Shown here: positions 12,101 through 27,315 of the stretch, piece by piece
How the letters are laid out: every line of letters starts with the position of its first letter
How positions within the stretch are numbered: the stretch's first letter is position 1
NCBI GenBank assembly: GCA_949987565.1
Contig: OX465110.1
Span: 7,006,518-7,070,517 of the forward strand
Source of the DNA: Luidia sarsii
Taxonomy: Eukaryota > Echinodermata > Asteroidea > Paxillosida > Luidiidae
Length of the DNA stretch: 64,000 bases
Direction of reading: 5' to 3'
Notes under the pieces: generated by a model
What the model was told of the DNA's origin: nothing
The model's input: only the letters and a program-made list of their open reading frames with translations
Databases searched by the model: none
Position numbers and translations under genes: made by a program

Positions 12101-15100
12101 TCCTGCTAGGATCAAAACGTCAGGCCCACTCAATTTTGAGATTTGCATTTTGGAAATTTTAGTCAGTAAGGAGTTTGCAACTTTTTTGTATATCAGATAA
12201 ATGTTTGTGTAGTTATTTTTGTGGTGTACTCAGTTATCAGTGGGTTTTTTTTTGGGGGGGGGATGCAGTCTTACCGTGCCCAATCTGACCCCCAACATGG
12301 GGCTCTTCTGGTACTTCTTCACGGAGATGTTTGAGCACTTCCGTCATTTCTTCCTGTGGGTCTACCAGATCAACGTGTTCATCTACACCGCACCGCTGGC
12401 CATTAAACTATGGTAATTAGTACCCCAATCCTCCAATCTCCCGACTCGAGGAAATTACCCTACCACGTATGGGGGACCGCTCTTTTTATTATTCTATTCA
12501 TTTTTTGTCACCTTATTTATACACGCTAGCCCGTTCAAACGTGATTGTTTTTCAAGGGGCCGTGTTTTTGTGATACATTTTATATTAAACGATAAAGAAT
12601 AACTTCAGAAAGTTCAATAGCATAGGCCATACTGAAGTAAAACCGTAAGGAAACAAGTTAAACAATACAATACATGTACGTCCAACCAAATCAAAACTCA
12701 AGAGAGCATAAAATGTATGGCAATTATTTATTCTGTAATTATTAATAAAAAAATAAGGCAATTTTTGATGGGGACTATTCTTTAGAATGGAGACACACAA
12801 ATGGACTTCCCCATTCCAGTGTATGAAAGCTACAGAAAGTGCAGAATGCTTGTGCTGGATTCGTGTGTAACTCGGCCAAAATTGCTTCCACATTTCCCCC
12901 CCCCCTTTGTTGATTGAATTACAAAGGTTGCCTATTCGAGCAAGAATCGTATTGGAAATGCTTTTGATGACATTGAATGCTTTGTGTGGCTTAGCATCAG
13001 GTTACATCTCAGAATGACTAACCCTTACACCTGAGTCACAAATGTACAGTCTTCACAGTTCACAGGACAGGTTGATCCTTGGCCATCCATTTCTTTACAT
13101 TAGGGCCACTTGAATTATTTTTGCAAAACAGTGTGATGTGAGCTCAGTCGCCACATTGCATGGGGACTGCAGAAACGACATTGTACTTCAATGAGGGTTT
13201 GCCCTGCTCGACGTAATAAGCACTATTAAGTGTCCAGTGCTTTGCCCTATGCCTGATGAAAAAATTCAGTCAGCTCGGGCGGGATTCAAACCCGCCACTC
13301 CTGTTTTCGGGATCAGACGTCGAGCAGGGCAAACCCTAAATTTGATTAGATTCTCCTCGATTCAACATCATGTTATGAACATTGTACTTGAATGCATCTC
13401 TTTGGGGATACTGAAGGGATGCTGCTATACCAGACAGAATTGCTTCTCTGGCCCAAGACCGTAGCAGTTGGAGAAAGTTTATAGTCACCTGCTCCGCAGC
13501 CGAATGATGATGACTTGAATGTGCATTTTTTTGGTTTTTTGGGGGGAATTCTTTACGGGGAGTAGGAAGCATCCGCTGTTTGTCATGTACCTCCAGTGTG
13601 TCATCATCGCCATCTTCAAGTCCTACCCGGCGTTCGGCGACACCTCCCTGTATCTGGCTCTGCTGCCGTTGTGGTCCCATGCATTTTGTTGTGAGTACTG
13701 CCAGTGGAAATTGCGTGATTTCCGGAAATTGCGTGATTTTTCAATTTGATCAATTCCCCAAGTCCCGTCCAAAGACCAATCCTTCCAACCTTTGGTGTGT
13801 GTGATGTGATTACAAAGAACAATCGTGAAATAAAAAAGTAAAAAAATGCCAAAGAAAACTTTGGACTGGGCGGATTTGAACCCAAGATCTTGTACCACCA
13901 CTCTTACAATTTTACCTGTCCAGCCCCTAGATGGTGACCTCCCTAGATAGTCAACTAGTCTTTGCTCGGGTGGGGGCGCCAGTCAGAAGCAATTCAACCA
14001 TGAACTGCTGTATATCTCGTGCACATGTGAGTCAAACCTGGCACAATCGGACGTCTGTGTGGCATTTGTCGTGCTACATATGTTTATTTATGGTTGACTG
14101 AAACGAGCCTTTGTCTTAAACATTGACGATAGTGGGTGCCCGGATTCGGAGGGTCCGGCGCACGGCAACACCACCGGTGCCCCGCATTCGTTGCCCAGGA
14201 ATCGCTGTTACAAATGCTGCTGCACACAATTTTCAAGGTGCTTGCGGTTTCACCGCTCTGACCCTTGTCCATGTTCATCCTCCTCTCCCCTCTCCCCTCC
14301 CCCCCCACTCCCACCCAGACCTACGGAACAGCTTGGTGGTGGCCGTCTTGTTCGTCCTGGCCTCGGTCCTGGCCCCGATACTCTGGCAGCTCTGGATCTA
14401 CTCGGGCAGCGCCAACGCCAACTTCTTCTTTGCCTTCACGCTGATCTACAACACTGCACAGGTGAGCGTGACACTCCTAACAGGGGTCGTTGGATGATGG
14501 ATGTTAAAACCGATACTGGGCCCTTTTTCCAAGGCTCAGCTTAGGCTCAGGCGCCGGCTTTGTCTCCATTTCTTTTGTCCATTTTTAAAGTACGAGGCAT
14601 GAAAACGGGAGGCCTTGGGCTTTGTTTTTTAATGTTTTACTGCGTTTTGAAAAGGGAATCCAAACTTTCAACTTCCACAAAGAACTCCAACCCTTGTTCT
14701 CAGCTGTTGGATGACAGAGTCGGAGCCGAAGAGCCAGAGCCGGTTAGGGGGAGGGGAGATATATAACAGGACCAACATATGACGCTCAACCACCGTCGTT
14801 GAGCTATGCTGGTACCCTGTTCATTGTGTGGGGACTATACAGGGACGTGTTTTGTAAACCAGTGTCAGTTATGCTTAGGGCGTTAGGGTTATGGTTAGAG
14901 TTCGGGTTGGGTAAACGTTAGTGATAGAATTAGGATTAGGCTTAGGTTTAGGATTAGGGTTGTTATGGCAAGGATTAGTATTAGGATTAGGGTTAGGGTT
15001 GTTTCGTGCTTGTGCCTGTAACTACCTGAGAAATGAATGAATGAATGAATGAATGGGGGGAGGCCTCAGCAAAACCTGGCTTTCCACATGCGCACTTATA

Positions 15101-15344
15101 GCTTAGCCACTGTGGTTAAGTGCCATACGTCCTGACGCATATATTTCTCGGGAGGGTGTCCAACCAAGTGCTGTTCTTTTTTGTGAGGGAAGTAGAACTG
15201 TCAATTTTTTTTTGTCTTTTCCACGTTCAGATTTTTCTTGTCACCGACGTCATGTACGCATTCCTCAAGAGAGAGTTCTCGCTCAGGCACGGAGTGAAAC
15301 CCGTGGATGAGGACGGGAAAGCTCAACTAGCTCAGCTGCAGTGA
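6114..15344 (+). CDS. PIGU: PIGU, GPI transamidase subunit U
   Basis: Eleven exons: 6114-6243, 6847-6911, 7494-7628, 8408-8511, 9034-9134, 10208-10311, 10994-11154, 12269-12412, 13566-13690, 14319-14461, 15231-15344. They total 1326 bp, 441 residues plus TGA; human PIGU has 435. PIGU is a multi-pass ER membrane subunit of the GPI transamidase, which cleaves the C-terminal signal of precursor proteins and attaches the GPI anchor. Diagnostic blocks are [75 protein letters not shown] then [44 protein letters not shown] and [13 protein letters not shown]. The start is the first codon giving the family N-terminus. Intron 2 uses a GC donor; the exon 9 acceptor (GGGGAGTAG) has a weak pyrimidine tract. 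All phases agree, so the model is firm. Introns are full of MITEs. Confidence 0.96.
6392..6480. repeat. TAG/TAC trinucleotide repeat
   Basis: Impure repeats of AGTAGTACTAGTACT type in PIGU intron 1. The sequence is largely self-complementary and could form hairpins. Confidence 0.7.
6912..7493 (+). other. GC-AG intron 2 of PIGU
   Basis: The exon ends in TTTCATGAG and the intron starts GCAAGT, the classic GC donor. It ends in TTTCCAG. The only nearby GT (four bases downstream) would shift the frame and lose the family sequence FHETPL. A TTAA MITE (6950-7345) occupies most of the intron. Confidence 0.85.
6950..7345. mobile_element. TTAA-flanked MITE, subfamily A, in PIGU intron 2
   Basis: TTAA at 6950-6953 and 7342-7345. 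The ends are AAAGGCCCTGCACAGCATTG and the inverted counterpart ending TTGTATTATTAGCCTTTAA. The interior matches other subfamily A copies, for example the block TTCAATATGAGGATTCTATC. Confidence 0.75.
7690..8275. repeat. Interspersed repeat remnants in PIGU intron 3
   Basis: This stretch contains a segment near 7835-7980 (GTGCTCACTCGCAGTTG, then GGAAATGACTTTGTAGGTCAC) that recurs inverted at about 51806-51925. A second segment at 8160-8270 (CACAAAATCGTAATCATG, AGTGATTATGCCAGACAATG) is related to 24085-24180. Each looks like part of a dispersed repeat. No gene is visible. Confidence 0.5.
8588..8703. mobile_element. Hairpin MITE with CAATGAGGGTTTGCCC ends
   Basis: The left arm CAATGAGGGTTTGCCCTGCT is mirrored by GCCCAACCCTCATTG, followed by the tail ATTCTCCTCGACGCAAACAT. 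Copies with the same arms and tail lie at 13189-13376, 37266-37450 and 47996-48135, and a partial copy at about 25482-25550. Several carry a tRNA-like piece between the arms. Confidence 0.65.
9288..9512 (+). mobile_element. tRNA-related interspersed repeat, copy 1
   Basis: A non-tRNA part (GATATACGGCAGTTAATGGT, then CTTCTGACTGGCGCCCC) is followed by a tRNA-like part with an A-box-like GATAGCTCAGATGGAAGAG and a B-box-like GTTCAAATCCCGG. Other copies are at 13849-14022 (inverted), 16434-16682, 42125-42330 (inverted) and 50925-51042 (partial). Confidence 0.65.
9773..10030. mobile_element. Long copy of the GGTCCTGCTAGGATC element
   Basis: It starts with TTTAGTGGGTCTGACGTTTC and GATCCTAGCAGGACCTTTCT. 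It continues through about 200 bp of purine-rich sequence (AAGGAAGGGGAAAGAGAG, GGGAAGGGCAAGGAGTAGGG) to GTGAACACAAAAGAAGGATT. The same order recurs at 11455-11720, so these two appear to be longer relatives of the 50-170 bp copies elsewhere. Confidence 0.6.
10040..10170 (-). other. Possible coding fragment of a transposon
   Basis: On the minus strand this stretch reads open for about 42 codons with heptad-like content ([31 protein letters not shown]), suggesting a coiled coil. It sits in PIGU intron 5, next to the long GGTCCTGCTAGGATC element. It has no start codon or clear splice sites. A decayed transposon ORF is the likeliest reading. Confidence 0.3.
10396..10592. mobile_element. Inverted copy of the AGCTGCCAAC MITE
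   Basis: Reverse-complement relative of 614-828. It runs from TAGCTGCTAACCATTCCTAT to AACGTTGGCAGCTACGG, with matching internal blocks. Confidence 0.6.
11183..11432. mobile_element. MITE with GGCCCTTTTCC...CCGGCTTAGGC ends
   Basis: The left end GGCCCTTTTCCCAAAACCCG with CGGCTTAGGCTTCGGCTCCG is mirrored by GCCTGAGCCTAAGCCGGAGT and GGAAAAGGCCCC. The interior has TCTCTGTCATCCAAAA and a GCCAAAGGC block. Relatives are at 14517-14745, 22618-22826 and, more decayed, 23830-23962 and 39340-39575. Confidence 0.65.
11455..11735. mobile_element. Second long copy of the GGTCCTGCTAGGATC element
   Basis: It runs from GGAGGGTCCGACGTTACTTT and CCTAGCAGGATCTTTCTC, through the purine-rich body, to GTGAACACAAAGGAGGGATT and AACGTCAGGCCCTCC. 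The order matches 9773-10030. Confidence 0.6.
12050..12200. mobile_element. Palindromic GGTCCTGCTAGGATC element
   Basis: Two head-to-head cores (TTTAGTGGGCCTGACGTTTC ... GATCAAAACGTCAGGCCCAC) are followed by a tail (ATTTGCATTTTGG, AGTAAGGAGTTTGCAACTTT) that ends TTTTTGTATATCA. The same palindrome plus tail recurs at 25807-25973 and 38519-38690. It is in PIGU intron 7. Confidence 0.65.
13189..13376. mobile_element. Hairpin MITE carrying a tRNA-like insert
   Basis: Arms CAATGAGGGTTTGCCCTGCT and ACGTCGAGCAGGGCAAACCC flank a middle that includes GCTCGGGCGGGATTCAAACC, the reverse complement of a tRNA T-arm/B box. The tail ATTCTCCTCGATTCAACATC matches 8588-8703. Confidence 0.65.
13849..14022 (-). 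mobile_element. tRNA-related interspersed repeat, inverted copy
   Basis: On the minus strand it shows the same order as 9288-9512: GACTGGCGCCCCC, CAAAGACTAGTTGACTATCT, the tRNA-like part and the B-box GGGTTCAAATCC. Confidence 0.6.
14030..14215. repeat. Interspersed repeat shared with 63310-63520
   Basis: Shared blocks are AGTCAAACCTGGCACAATCG, TGTGTGGC, TGCTACAT and GCAACACCAC, in the same order and orientation as at 63310-63520. Function unknown. Confidence 0.55.
14517..14745. mobile_element. MITE with GGGCCCTTTTTCC...AGCCGG ends
   Basis: Relative of 11183-11432 in PIGU intron 10. It has GGGCCCTTTTTCCAAGGCTC and TTAGGCTCAGGCGCCGGC at the left and a matching inverted GGAGCCGAAGAGCCAGAGCC at the right. 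Confidence 0.55.
14870..15005 (+). repeat. Degenerate TTAGGG telomere-like repeat
   Basis: Repeated GGGTTAGGGTT, GGATTAGG and TTAGGTTTAGGATTAGGG units in PIGU intron 10. The animal telomere motif TTAGGG appears several times among variants. A (GAAT)n run follows at about 15034-15055. Confidence 0.75.
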
Positions 15345-15436
15345 AAGATTTTTTTTTATTTCATAGGCATAATGTGTAGACAGTCAATGGAGGGCGCCAG
15401 ACTAGCTCAGCGTGAGGAGTTCCTTTTCAGAGTATG

Positions 15437-16019
15437 ACCTATAGACGGCCAATAGAGGGCGTCAGACTGAAATGCCATGGAGGCTGCCATCTTAAAAAAA
15501 AAAAAAAACGGGCGTAAGTAAAGAGCGCCGCCATGCACGTATATAGACCTGTCTTTTGCTACGTCACAGCCGCAGTTTCAGTCAACCAGTAAATACAAAG
15601 ACAATGGTCAATATATGTGATAAAATGCCGAGCAACCACTAGAGTACTCGGTAATGTTAACAATTATATCAAACACCAAATACAGATATCTTTTAATTGT
15701 TGAATGTCTGAAAGGTATTTTTAGGCGAAAGCTGCGGTTAATTTTATGGAAGCTGATGGCCCACAATACAAAATGGTTAATGGAGGTCAATACTTGTATG
15801 CAAAAGACAGGTCTATAGAAAAACCGTTACAGTATACGTGTGTGAGTGTCACTGCTTAGCGTCATAGAACCAATGGCAAATTTGAATGCTTCACGTCACA
15901 CGCCATACAGACGTGTGGCGGTACTCTTTACTTCCGCCCATACTTTGACGATGGTCGGGGCCCCCGTGGCATAACGGTATCCTGACGTCGTTTCTTATAG
16001 ACGCTGACCGTCTATAGGT
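15437..16019. mobile_element. MITE with a second MITE nested in it
   Basis: The outer ends are ACCTATAGACGG (15437-15448) and its exact reverse complement CCGTCTATAGGT (16008-16019). Inside lies an inverted pair TATAGACCTGTCTTTTGC (from about 15541) and GCAAAAGACAGGTCTATA (to about 15819), marking a second, inner element. Confidence 0.65.
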
Positions 16020-16433
16020 TGTCTATATCTTTGTCCTCTCAGTCCACTGACCAGAATTGAGGTCAGGAGCCATGGATATTCTACCGAGCAGGACTTGCCG
16101 ATAGAAAAATGGACAAAAAATTTGCCTAAGGTCGCAATCTTGATCCACATCTTGTACATGTTGTATGTTTTTGATAAGGTTGTGATGTTTGAAGGTTTTG
16201 GTATTATACTGCCTTTGATAGATGTCGTGCTCGGGTCTAAATGTCAGGCCCTCTCATTTTTCTTGAGTTTTGGTATTTGTTTGTTTGTTTGTTTAGATTT
16301 GCTTTGGTTTTCAATAAACAAAGTAAGGGAATATTTCTTTGAAAGGTTCACGGTCAGTTTTTTCTTAATTTGTTTGACTTGAATTGAAAACAACAACAAC
16401 ACCACCCACTTTGTGTGATCCAAAAGCTGCTGT

Positions 16434-16682
16434 AGCCTGGTACCAACAATTGGTTGTTTGCATCTTAATGAAAGCAGGGGTGTGATTCCTGGAGATATAC
16501 GGCAGTTAATGGTTGGATTGCTTCTGACTGGCGCCCCTACCCCTGCAAAGACTAGTTGACTATTAGGGAAGGGCACCATCTAAGGGCTGGCTAGCTCAGA
16601 TGGAAGAGCGCCAGGCACATTAAACCAGAGGTCTTGGGTTCAAGTCCTGGTCCAGTCAAAGTTGTCTTTCCTTTGCCAATTT
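16434..16682 (+). mobile_element. tRNA-related interspersed repeat, best copy
   Basis: The tRNA-like module is about 16584-16658: acceptor-like GGGCTGG against CCAGTC, D-arm TAGCTCAGATGGAAGAGC, T-arm GGGTTCAAGTCC. It is preceded by the family's other half (GATATACGGCAGTTAATGGT, CTTCTGACTGGCGCCCC). The tRNA-like part is at the 3' side of the repeat, opposite to ordinary tRNA-headed SINEs. Confidence 0.65.
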
Positions 16683-16916
16683 TCGAAAAGTGGGATGGTG
16701 GGGAGGACTGGCCTGGTGTATAGAGGACCCATCGGCCCACGGTTAGCCGATTGATTCCCGAGGCCAAAGTCAGAGCCGCTTAAGTTCCAACGTTTGCATG
16801 AAAAGCCTCCCCTTGAAGAAAACCAGGGTCGTCAGCCATAGGTTTCACGCATATTGGATGCAACACGGGTTAAATGCGATGGGAATTGTTCGAGAATATG
16901 TATTCGGCAGAAAATA

Positions 16917-17487
16917 ATAGTGTCTCTGCAATAGATATTTTATCACTTAAATCCATGCTACAGAACTGTTTTGCAATGTTGCTAACAATCAAATTGTTTT
17001 TCACACTCGTTCTGGGGGTGTACATGTACATGTAAATGCAAGTTTTCAGTTTTTATTCTAATGAGAATTTCAATATTCATGAGCAAATCTGTGATGTCAT
17101 CGCAGGATCATGCACCCAGTTGGTTGCGTACAAAAGTTTCTAAAAATGTCTGGTTTTTCCCGCAGACCTACCCGTAAACCTGTTGATTTACTGCCAAAAT
17201 GCTTCATAACCATTTCGTGAAGGAATTTTTAATCAAACCGAATCCAGAGAGATTCATTTCCAGTTTGTTTGAAAGTTGATGTTTTTCTTATGTTCAACTT
17301 TAAACTGTGGGTTCCTGACATGACCTCACAATAGCGCCCTCATTTTTAAGAGGATATCTTCAAAGGTAAAAACAAGATGACCAATTTCTAACTCCACTAA
17401 GAAAAAGAAGCCTGTCAATATGTTTGCACACTTCAGATCCCTGGATGTTAGCAGAAAATGAGCTTGACTGTTATTGCAGAGACCCTT
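16917..17487. mobile_element. MITE with GTGTCTCTGCAATA ends
   Basis: The left end AGTGTCTCTGCAATAGATA and the right end TGACTGTTATTGCAGAGACC are inverted. The right part (CAATAGCGCCCTCATTTTTA, AGCAGAAAATGAGCTTGACT) is repeated inverted at 1399-1570. Confidence 0.6.
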
Positions 17488-17904
17488 ATTGTTTGGCCAG
17501 CTTCAGCAGGTTATAAAATGATACATGTATTTGACTTTGATTGATCAGTACACACACCTCTGAAGAAAGTAAACTCGACATAAAACCCAAGTTTAATACT
17601 CGGTGATAAAAACTGTACAGAAGGTTGGACAGCATACATGTATAAAAGAATAGCAAATTCACCGGTGAGCATGTCAATAAATAATCCTACATGGAGCTCA
17701 GCAGTAGCCAAAGCAAAATATCGAACGTTTTCATTTCTGAAATTCTGAATGGGCAAAGCAGTTCCAGTGATCTGTTTGTGGAAGGTTGTGTCCCGCGAAG
17801 TACACTCAGTAACGCTTTTCAACAATGGTTTGCTTTTGGCCTATTCGACTTGTAATAATATCAAACGCTGTATGCTGTGATGTTCTTCGATTGCCTGGTG
17901 AAGA

Positions 17905-18150
17905 AAAACAAGTACAGGCAGCTCGGGCGGGATTCGAACTCGTGATTCCTTCTTTCGACTGCAGACGTCTGTGCAGCTCCTTGGTGTCAACACGCTCTTC
18001 GGTGTCAACATGCTCCCCTAGCTGCCAAAACATTATTGTCGGACAGTGCGGACCAAGTGCGCTCGCTGTGCGGCACGGGTACTTCCCGATCAAACTATTG
18101 GAGGACTAGGATGTTGACCCCGAAGAGCGTGTTGACACCGAAGAGCTGCA
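17905..18150. repeat. tRNA-like repeat beside the last SRCR exon
   Basis: It begins with GCAGCTCGGGCGGGATTCGA, the reverse complement of a tRNA T-arm with B box GTTCGAATCC. It continues with GTGTCAACACGCTCTTCGG and GTGCGGACCAAGTGCGCTCG, and ends AAGAGCTGCACAGACG. A rearranged relative with the middle part inverted lies at 19120-19300. Confidence 0.55.
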
Positions 18151-18213
18151 CAGACGTGTTAACCAATGTTCCGCCGGTGTTTGTTTTTTTAGCATTCCTC
18201 GAAAGGTACAGAG

Positions 18214-24369
<6,156 letters not shown>

Positions 24370-25744
24370 GCCTCCCGTGCCTGGTTATTACCCAATAGGG
24401 ATTGTAGTACTACCTCCCGTCAGGCAGCACGGGAGACACACTCACAATCACCCATGACGCCGCTGTGCTTGATGCGCAAATAATCCGCACAGTTTGTAGT
24501 AGTACTGGGTTTGAAGACGATCAACTGTCGACGTTCGAGATACTCGTCAACATGGTGGATCCGTTAACAAACAACCGTAACTCCAGTATGCGCGTCCAAG
24601 TTATTCGACTCCAACTGTGGCACGGTGTATACTTGTCTGTAGCTCTCCTGACAGAAGTTGAACTCGTGATTCTGTTTTCATCAACTGATGACATCAGAAG
24701 CAGATCTGCTTTCTTAAGTCCGCGTGGTGTCCAGCAAACTACACGCTTATTATTAGCTCTGGTACCAGTACAAAGGAGTATTATACCGGTAGGCCTACAG
24801 CCACTAAGCTGGATGTCCGCGAGCGAATTACACGGCCGGCTGTATATACCACATCAAGGGGAGTTATTAGTGTGTACGGTATCGGGCCCGTTGCCAATGG
24901 GCCCCTCCATGCTTGAGTGTGCACTTTGTGACGTTCGTGGATTATGGTGGCGGCTAGAGGCATGGAATAATGGAATCTATCCATGAATCAATATTGATGC
25001 GCCGGCCTTACACGTCCGAGTAGTCCGTGGGGGCCTATATCAAAAGGCCACACAGCAAACAGCAACTTATGAATAGGGAATAATGGCACCTTAAGTATAG
25101 TAGGGTATAGTTTCTCTCGTGACCGATTCCAAGGCTGGTTGCGAGGAAGCACCCACGAAAGGAATCAGCCCTGTGGCGAGATAAGACTGGAAGGTTTGAA
25201 TCGTGGAAACAAAAAATTAATGTATATGGCTTCCTCCATGATCTCCTCTGCATCTCTGCATGCGGTATCATTAAGGCTACAGGGTTGGTGGGAGGTTTGC
25301 GGTGAAACCGTGTATCTCTTCTCTTTCAAGATTAAGTGTGGCTCTGTGTGCACTCTGCAGTCTCCCGACGACGGCCAGAGTACACAGTACCCGAAACGTT
25401 GAGTTACCGGCTCTTTTCAGAGCCACACTTATTGTGGAGGAAGCCGTGATACATTAGGCTTGCGGGGAGGAGGACGTTATCCAATGAGGGTTTTCCCATA
25501 CTCGACGTGCATGAAAAGCACTGCGTGGGGCAGTCATTGCGTTGACCGATTGCCTGCTGAAAACATAATACATGTACACAGGCTAATGAGATTGGAAGGT
25601 TTGCATGGTGAGAAAAGCTGAAGTTAGTAATAGATTTGCGGTTACACCATGTAAAATTCTCTTTTGTGATTAAGTGTGGTTCTAAAAAGAACCGGAGGAA
25701 CTCGAGGTTTCGAACAGTGTACTCTGTTCGTCTTCAGGAGACTG
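24370..25744. other. Intergenic, upstream of the SRCR gene
   Basis: This should hold the SRCR promoter and 5' untranslated region. A 173-codon plus-strand reading frame at 24465-24986 has no recognisable domain. Repeat pieces lie at 25195-25440 (family also at 51630-51800) and 25482-25550 (hairpin MITE remnant). Otherwise nothing is recognised. Confidence 0.45.
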
Positions 25745-25806
25745 CTTGCTTTTTTACTGTACAGTGTACAGTTTTCTATGTAAAGTGCATAATAAGAATA
25801 TTTACC

Positions 25807-25973
25807 TCAAAATTTAGTGGGCCTGACGTTTCGATCCTAGCAGGACCTTTCTCAAAGGTCCTGCTAGGAGAAAGGTCCTGCTAGGATCGAAACGTCAGGC
25901 CCACTAAATTTTGAGATTTGCATTTTGGTAATTTTAGTCAGTAAGCAGTTTGCAACTTTTTTGTATATCATTT
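25807..25973. mobile_element. Palindromic GGTCCTGCTAGGATC element with 14-bp target duplication
   Basis: Head-to-head cores and the common tail ending TTTTTGTATATCA. The element is flanked by TAAGAATATTTACC at 25793-25806 and again at 25974-25987. The related empty site in the right arm of the duplication (near 47720, GGTAAATATTCATATTAGGC in reverse) lacks the insert, so this copy inserted after the duplication. Confidence 0.75.
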
Positions 25974-26340
25974 TAAGAATATTTACCAATGACAATTGGG
26001 TAATCACTGGACATTGTCGGGTTTTTTCTATCAACTTTCAGTGGATTGCGATCTGACTATACTATGATTACTGACTTGAAGATATTTACATTCACTGGAT
26101 TTTAAATGGAAAGGGACATGTATCAACAATCCATTATACTAAACATATTATATTTATGAATTTAAAGTAATGAATTACTAAACCCACCACCAAAATAAAT
26201 ATGCATTTATTAAAGCCCTGAAAAAATAACCATGCATTTCAGCAGTGTATCATTCAATCACAAATCATCTGAAATCTGTGGAAGCTTTTTCTATACATAT
26301 TTCTTGATATTACCACAGTTAGCTGGATTCTTAAAAGGTC

Positions 26341-26497
26341 AGGGCTGGATTTCACAAAGCCTTACGATGCATCGTAACTCTATTTACGATGGATTACCCA
26401 TCGTAGACTTCCATAGGTCATATGGTTTCCGTTTGTGTGTACTTCCCATCGCCTTGCGATTGATCGTAAGTTACGATGAGTTTGGTGAAATCGACCA
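26341..26497. mobile_element. MITE at the pseudogene breakpoint
   Basis: The left end GGGCTGGATTTCACAAAG and the right end TTTGGTGAAATCGACC are imperfect inverted repeats. Inside are ATGCATCGTAACT and AAGTTACGATGAG. Its right edge coincides with the point where the GT31 pseudogene loses similarity to the intact gene. Confidence 0.6.
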
Positions 26498-27303
26498 CAG
26501 GAGCCGCGGCGTGTGCACCACTATGTCGTCGTCCGTCTTCATGACGTAGCGGGCGCCCTGGCAGAACTGGCTGGCCCACTTGAGCCCCATGACGGTCTTG
26601 ACGCTCAGGTTCAGGTAGGACTCGAGGAAGTCCTCCACCACCAGGTCGCCGTGGCGGGCCAGCTCGCCGGCCAGGTCGGCGTCCAGGGACGTCCGGTTGG
26701 CGGCCGGTCCGCCGGGGTCGAGCGCCCTCACGCCCAGCAGGAAGCGGACTTTCACGGCGCGGCGGCCGCCGCAGCCAAAGGGAGAAGGCCAGGCTGGCGT
26801 TCGGCGAGCCCCACGTCATGCGGATGACCTCCCTCCTCCGGGCGTGGTCCGGGTGAGAGGTGACCAGCACCAGGAGGTCCACCCGCTCACCCGGCGAGCA
26901 CTTGCCCCGGTCGGCGTTGGCCACGTAGGCGTACTCGTGCCGGTCCGTCCGGGACACCCACTCGGCAGTGGCCAGGATGCCTCGCCGCGCGGGGTCCGGT
27001 GTCGTCGACGACGGGTCGTCCTTCCCCCTGCCCTCCTCCTTCTCCTTCCCCTTCTCCTCCGTCCGGGTGAACTTGCCCGCGGACTTGGAGACGATCTGCC
27101 TGACCCTCGTCACCGGGCCCACGTACCGTCGTCCTGGCTCCGAGGGCCGCCGGAGCCGGTCGGCTCCCGGAGCTCCGGCGGTCCGCCACGCCCGTCGGCC
27201 CGGCCCTAGGCAGACCCCAGACGGCTAAGTAGTAGTAACCCGTCAGGACCAGCGCCGCGGTCGCCAGCAGAAGCAGTCGTCGGACCAAGGGTCGCGTGCT
27301 CAT
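26498..27303 (-). pseudogene. GT31 beta-1,3-galactosyltransferase-like pseudogene
   Basis: Broken inverted copy of the gene at 44443-45975. It keeps a start codon at 27303 and the membrane anchor (VRRLLLLATAALVLTGYYY). It lacks most of the long Gly/Arg-rich stem, changes frame near 27120, changes frame again near 26760 where a GGC run differs, and ends abruptly at 26498 right after the segment VVHTPRLL, where a MITE begins. Motifs still visible include RREVIRMTWG and KTDDDIVVH. The conserved C-terminal third (YPPYC, EDVYVG) is missing, so no active enzyme is expected. Its divergence from the intact copy is low over the retained 26500-27100. Confidence 0.88.
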
Positions 27304-27315
27304 TGCGTGTATAAT

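Larger units (their letters stand above)
15345..18213. other. Intergenic: PIGU 3' side to the SRCR gene 3' side
   Basis: Two convergent genes end here. No coding exon was recognised. The stretch is mostly mobile DNA: nested MITEs at 15437-16019, a tRNA-related repeat at 16434-16682, a MITE at 16917-17487 and a tRNA-like repeat at 17905-18150. An AATAAA at 16313-16318 could serve PIGU but is nearly 1 kb from the stop codon. Sequence at 17500-17900 shows nothing I recognise. Confidence 0.5.
25745..27315 (-). repeat. Left arm of an inverted GT31-locus duplication, part 1
   Basis: In reverse complement this matches the right arm at 44443-47790: pseudogene against gene, then downstream flank. Clear anchors: 26010-26060 (GACATTGTCGGGTTTTTTCT, ATCAACTTTCA) against 47660-47705, and 25750-25806 (GTACAGTTTTCTATGTAAAG) against 47730-47780. 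The arm continues beyond the inserted retrotransposon at 36587-37050. About 1.7 kb present in the right arm is missing here at the pseudogene 3' side. Confidence 0.75.

Noticed and set aside
16584..16658. Functional tRNA gene
   Set aside because: Degenerate anticodon arm, and the same module recurs in several copies attached to the same flanking repeat.
24465..24986. 173-codon plus-strand ORF upstream of the SRCR gene
   Set aside because: No recognisable domain, no splice or start context, and it covers the region expected to hold the SRCR promoter and 5' untranslated region. Long by chance is possible; not called.
27100..27135. Short intron in the GT31 pseudogene (GTACGTGG ... GGTCAG)
   Set aside because: It would be only about 30 bp long and the intact copy is intronless; a deletion plus frame change explains it better.
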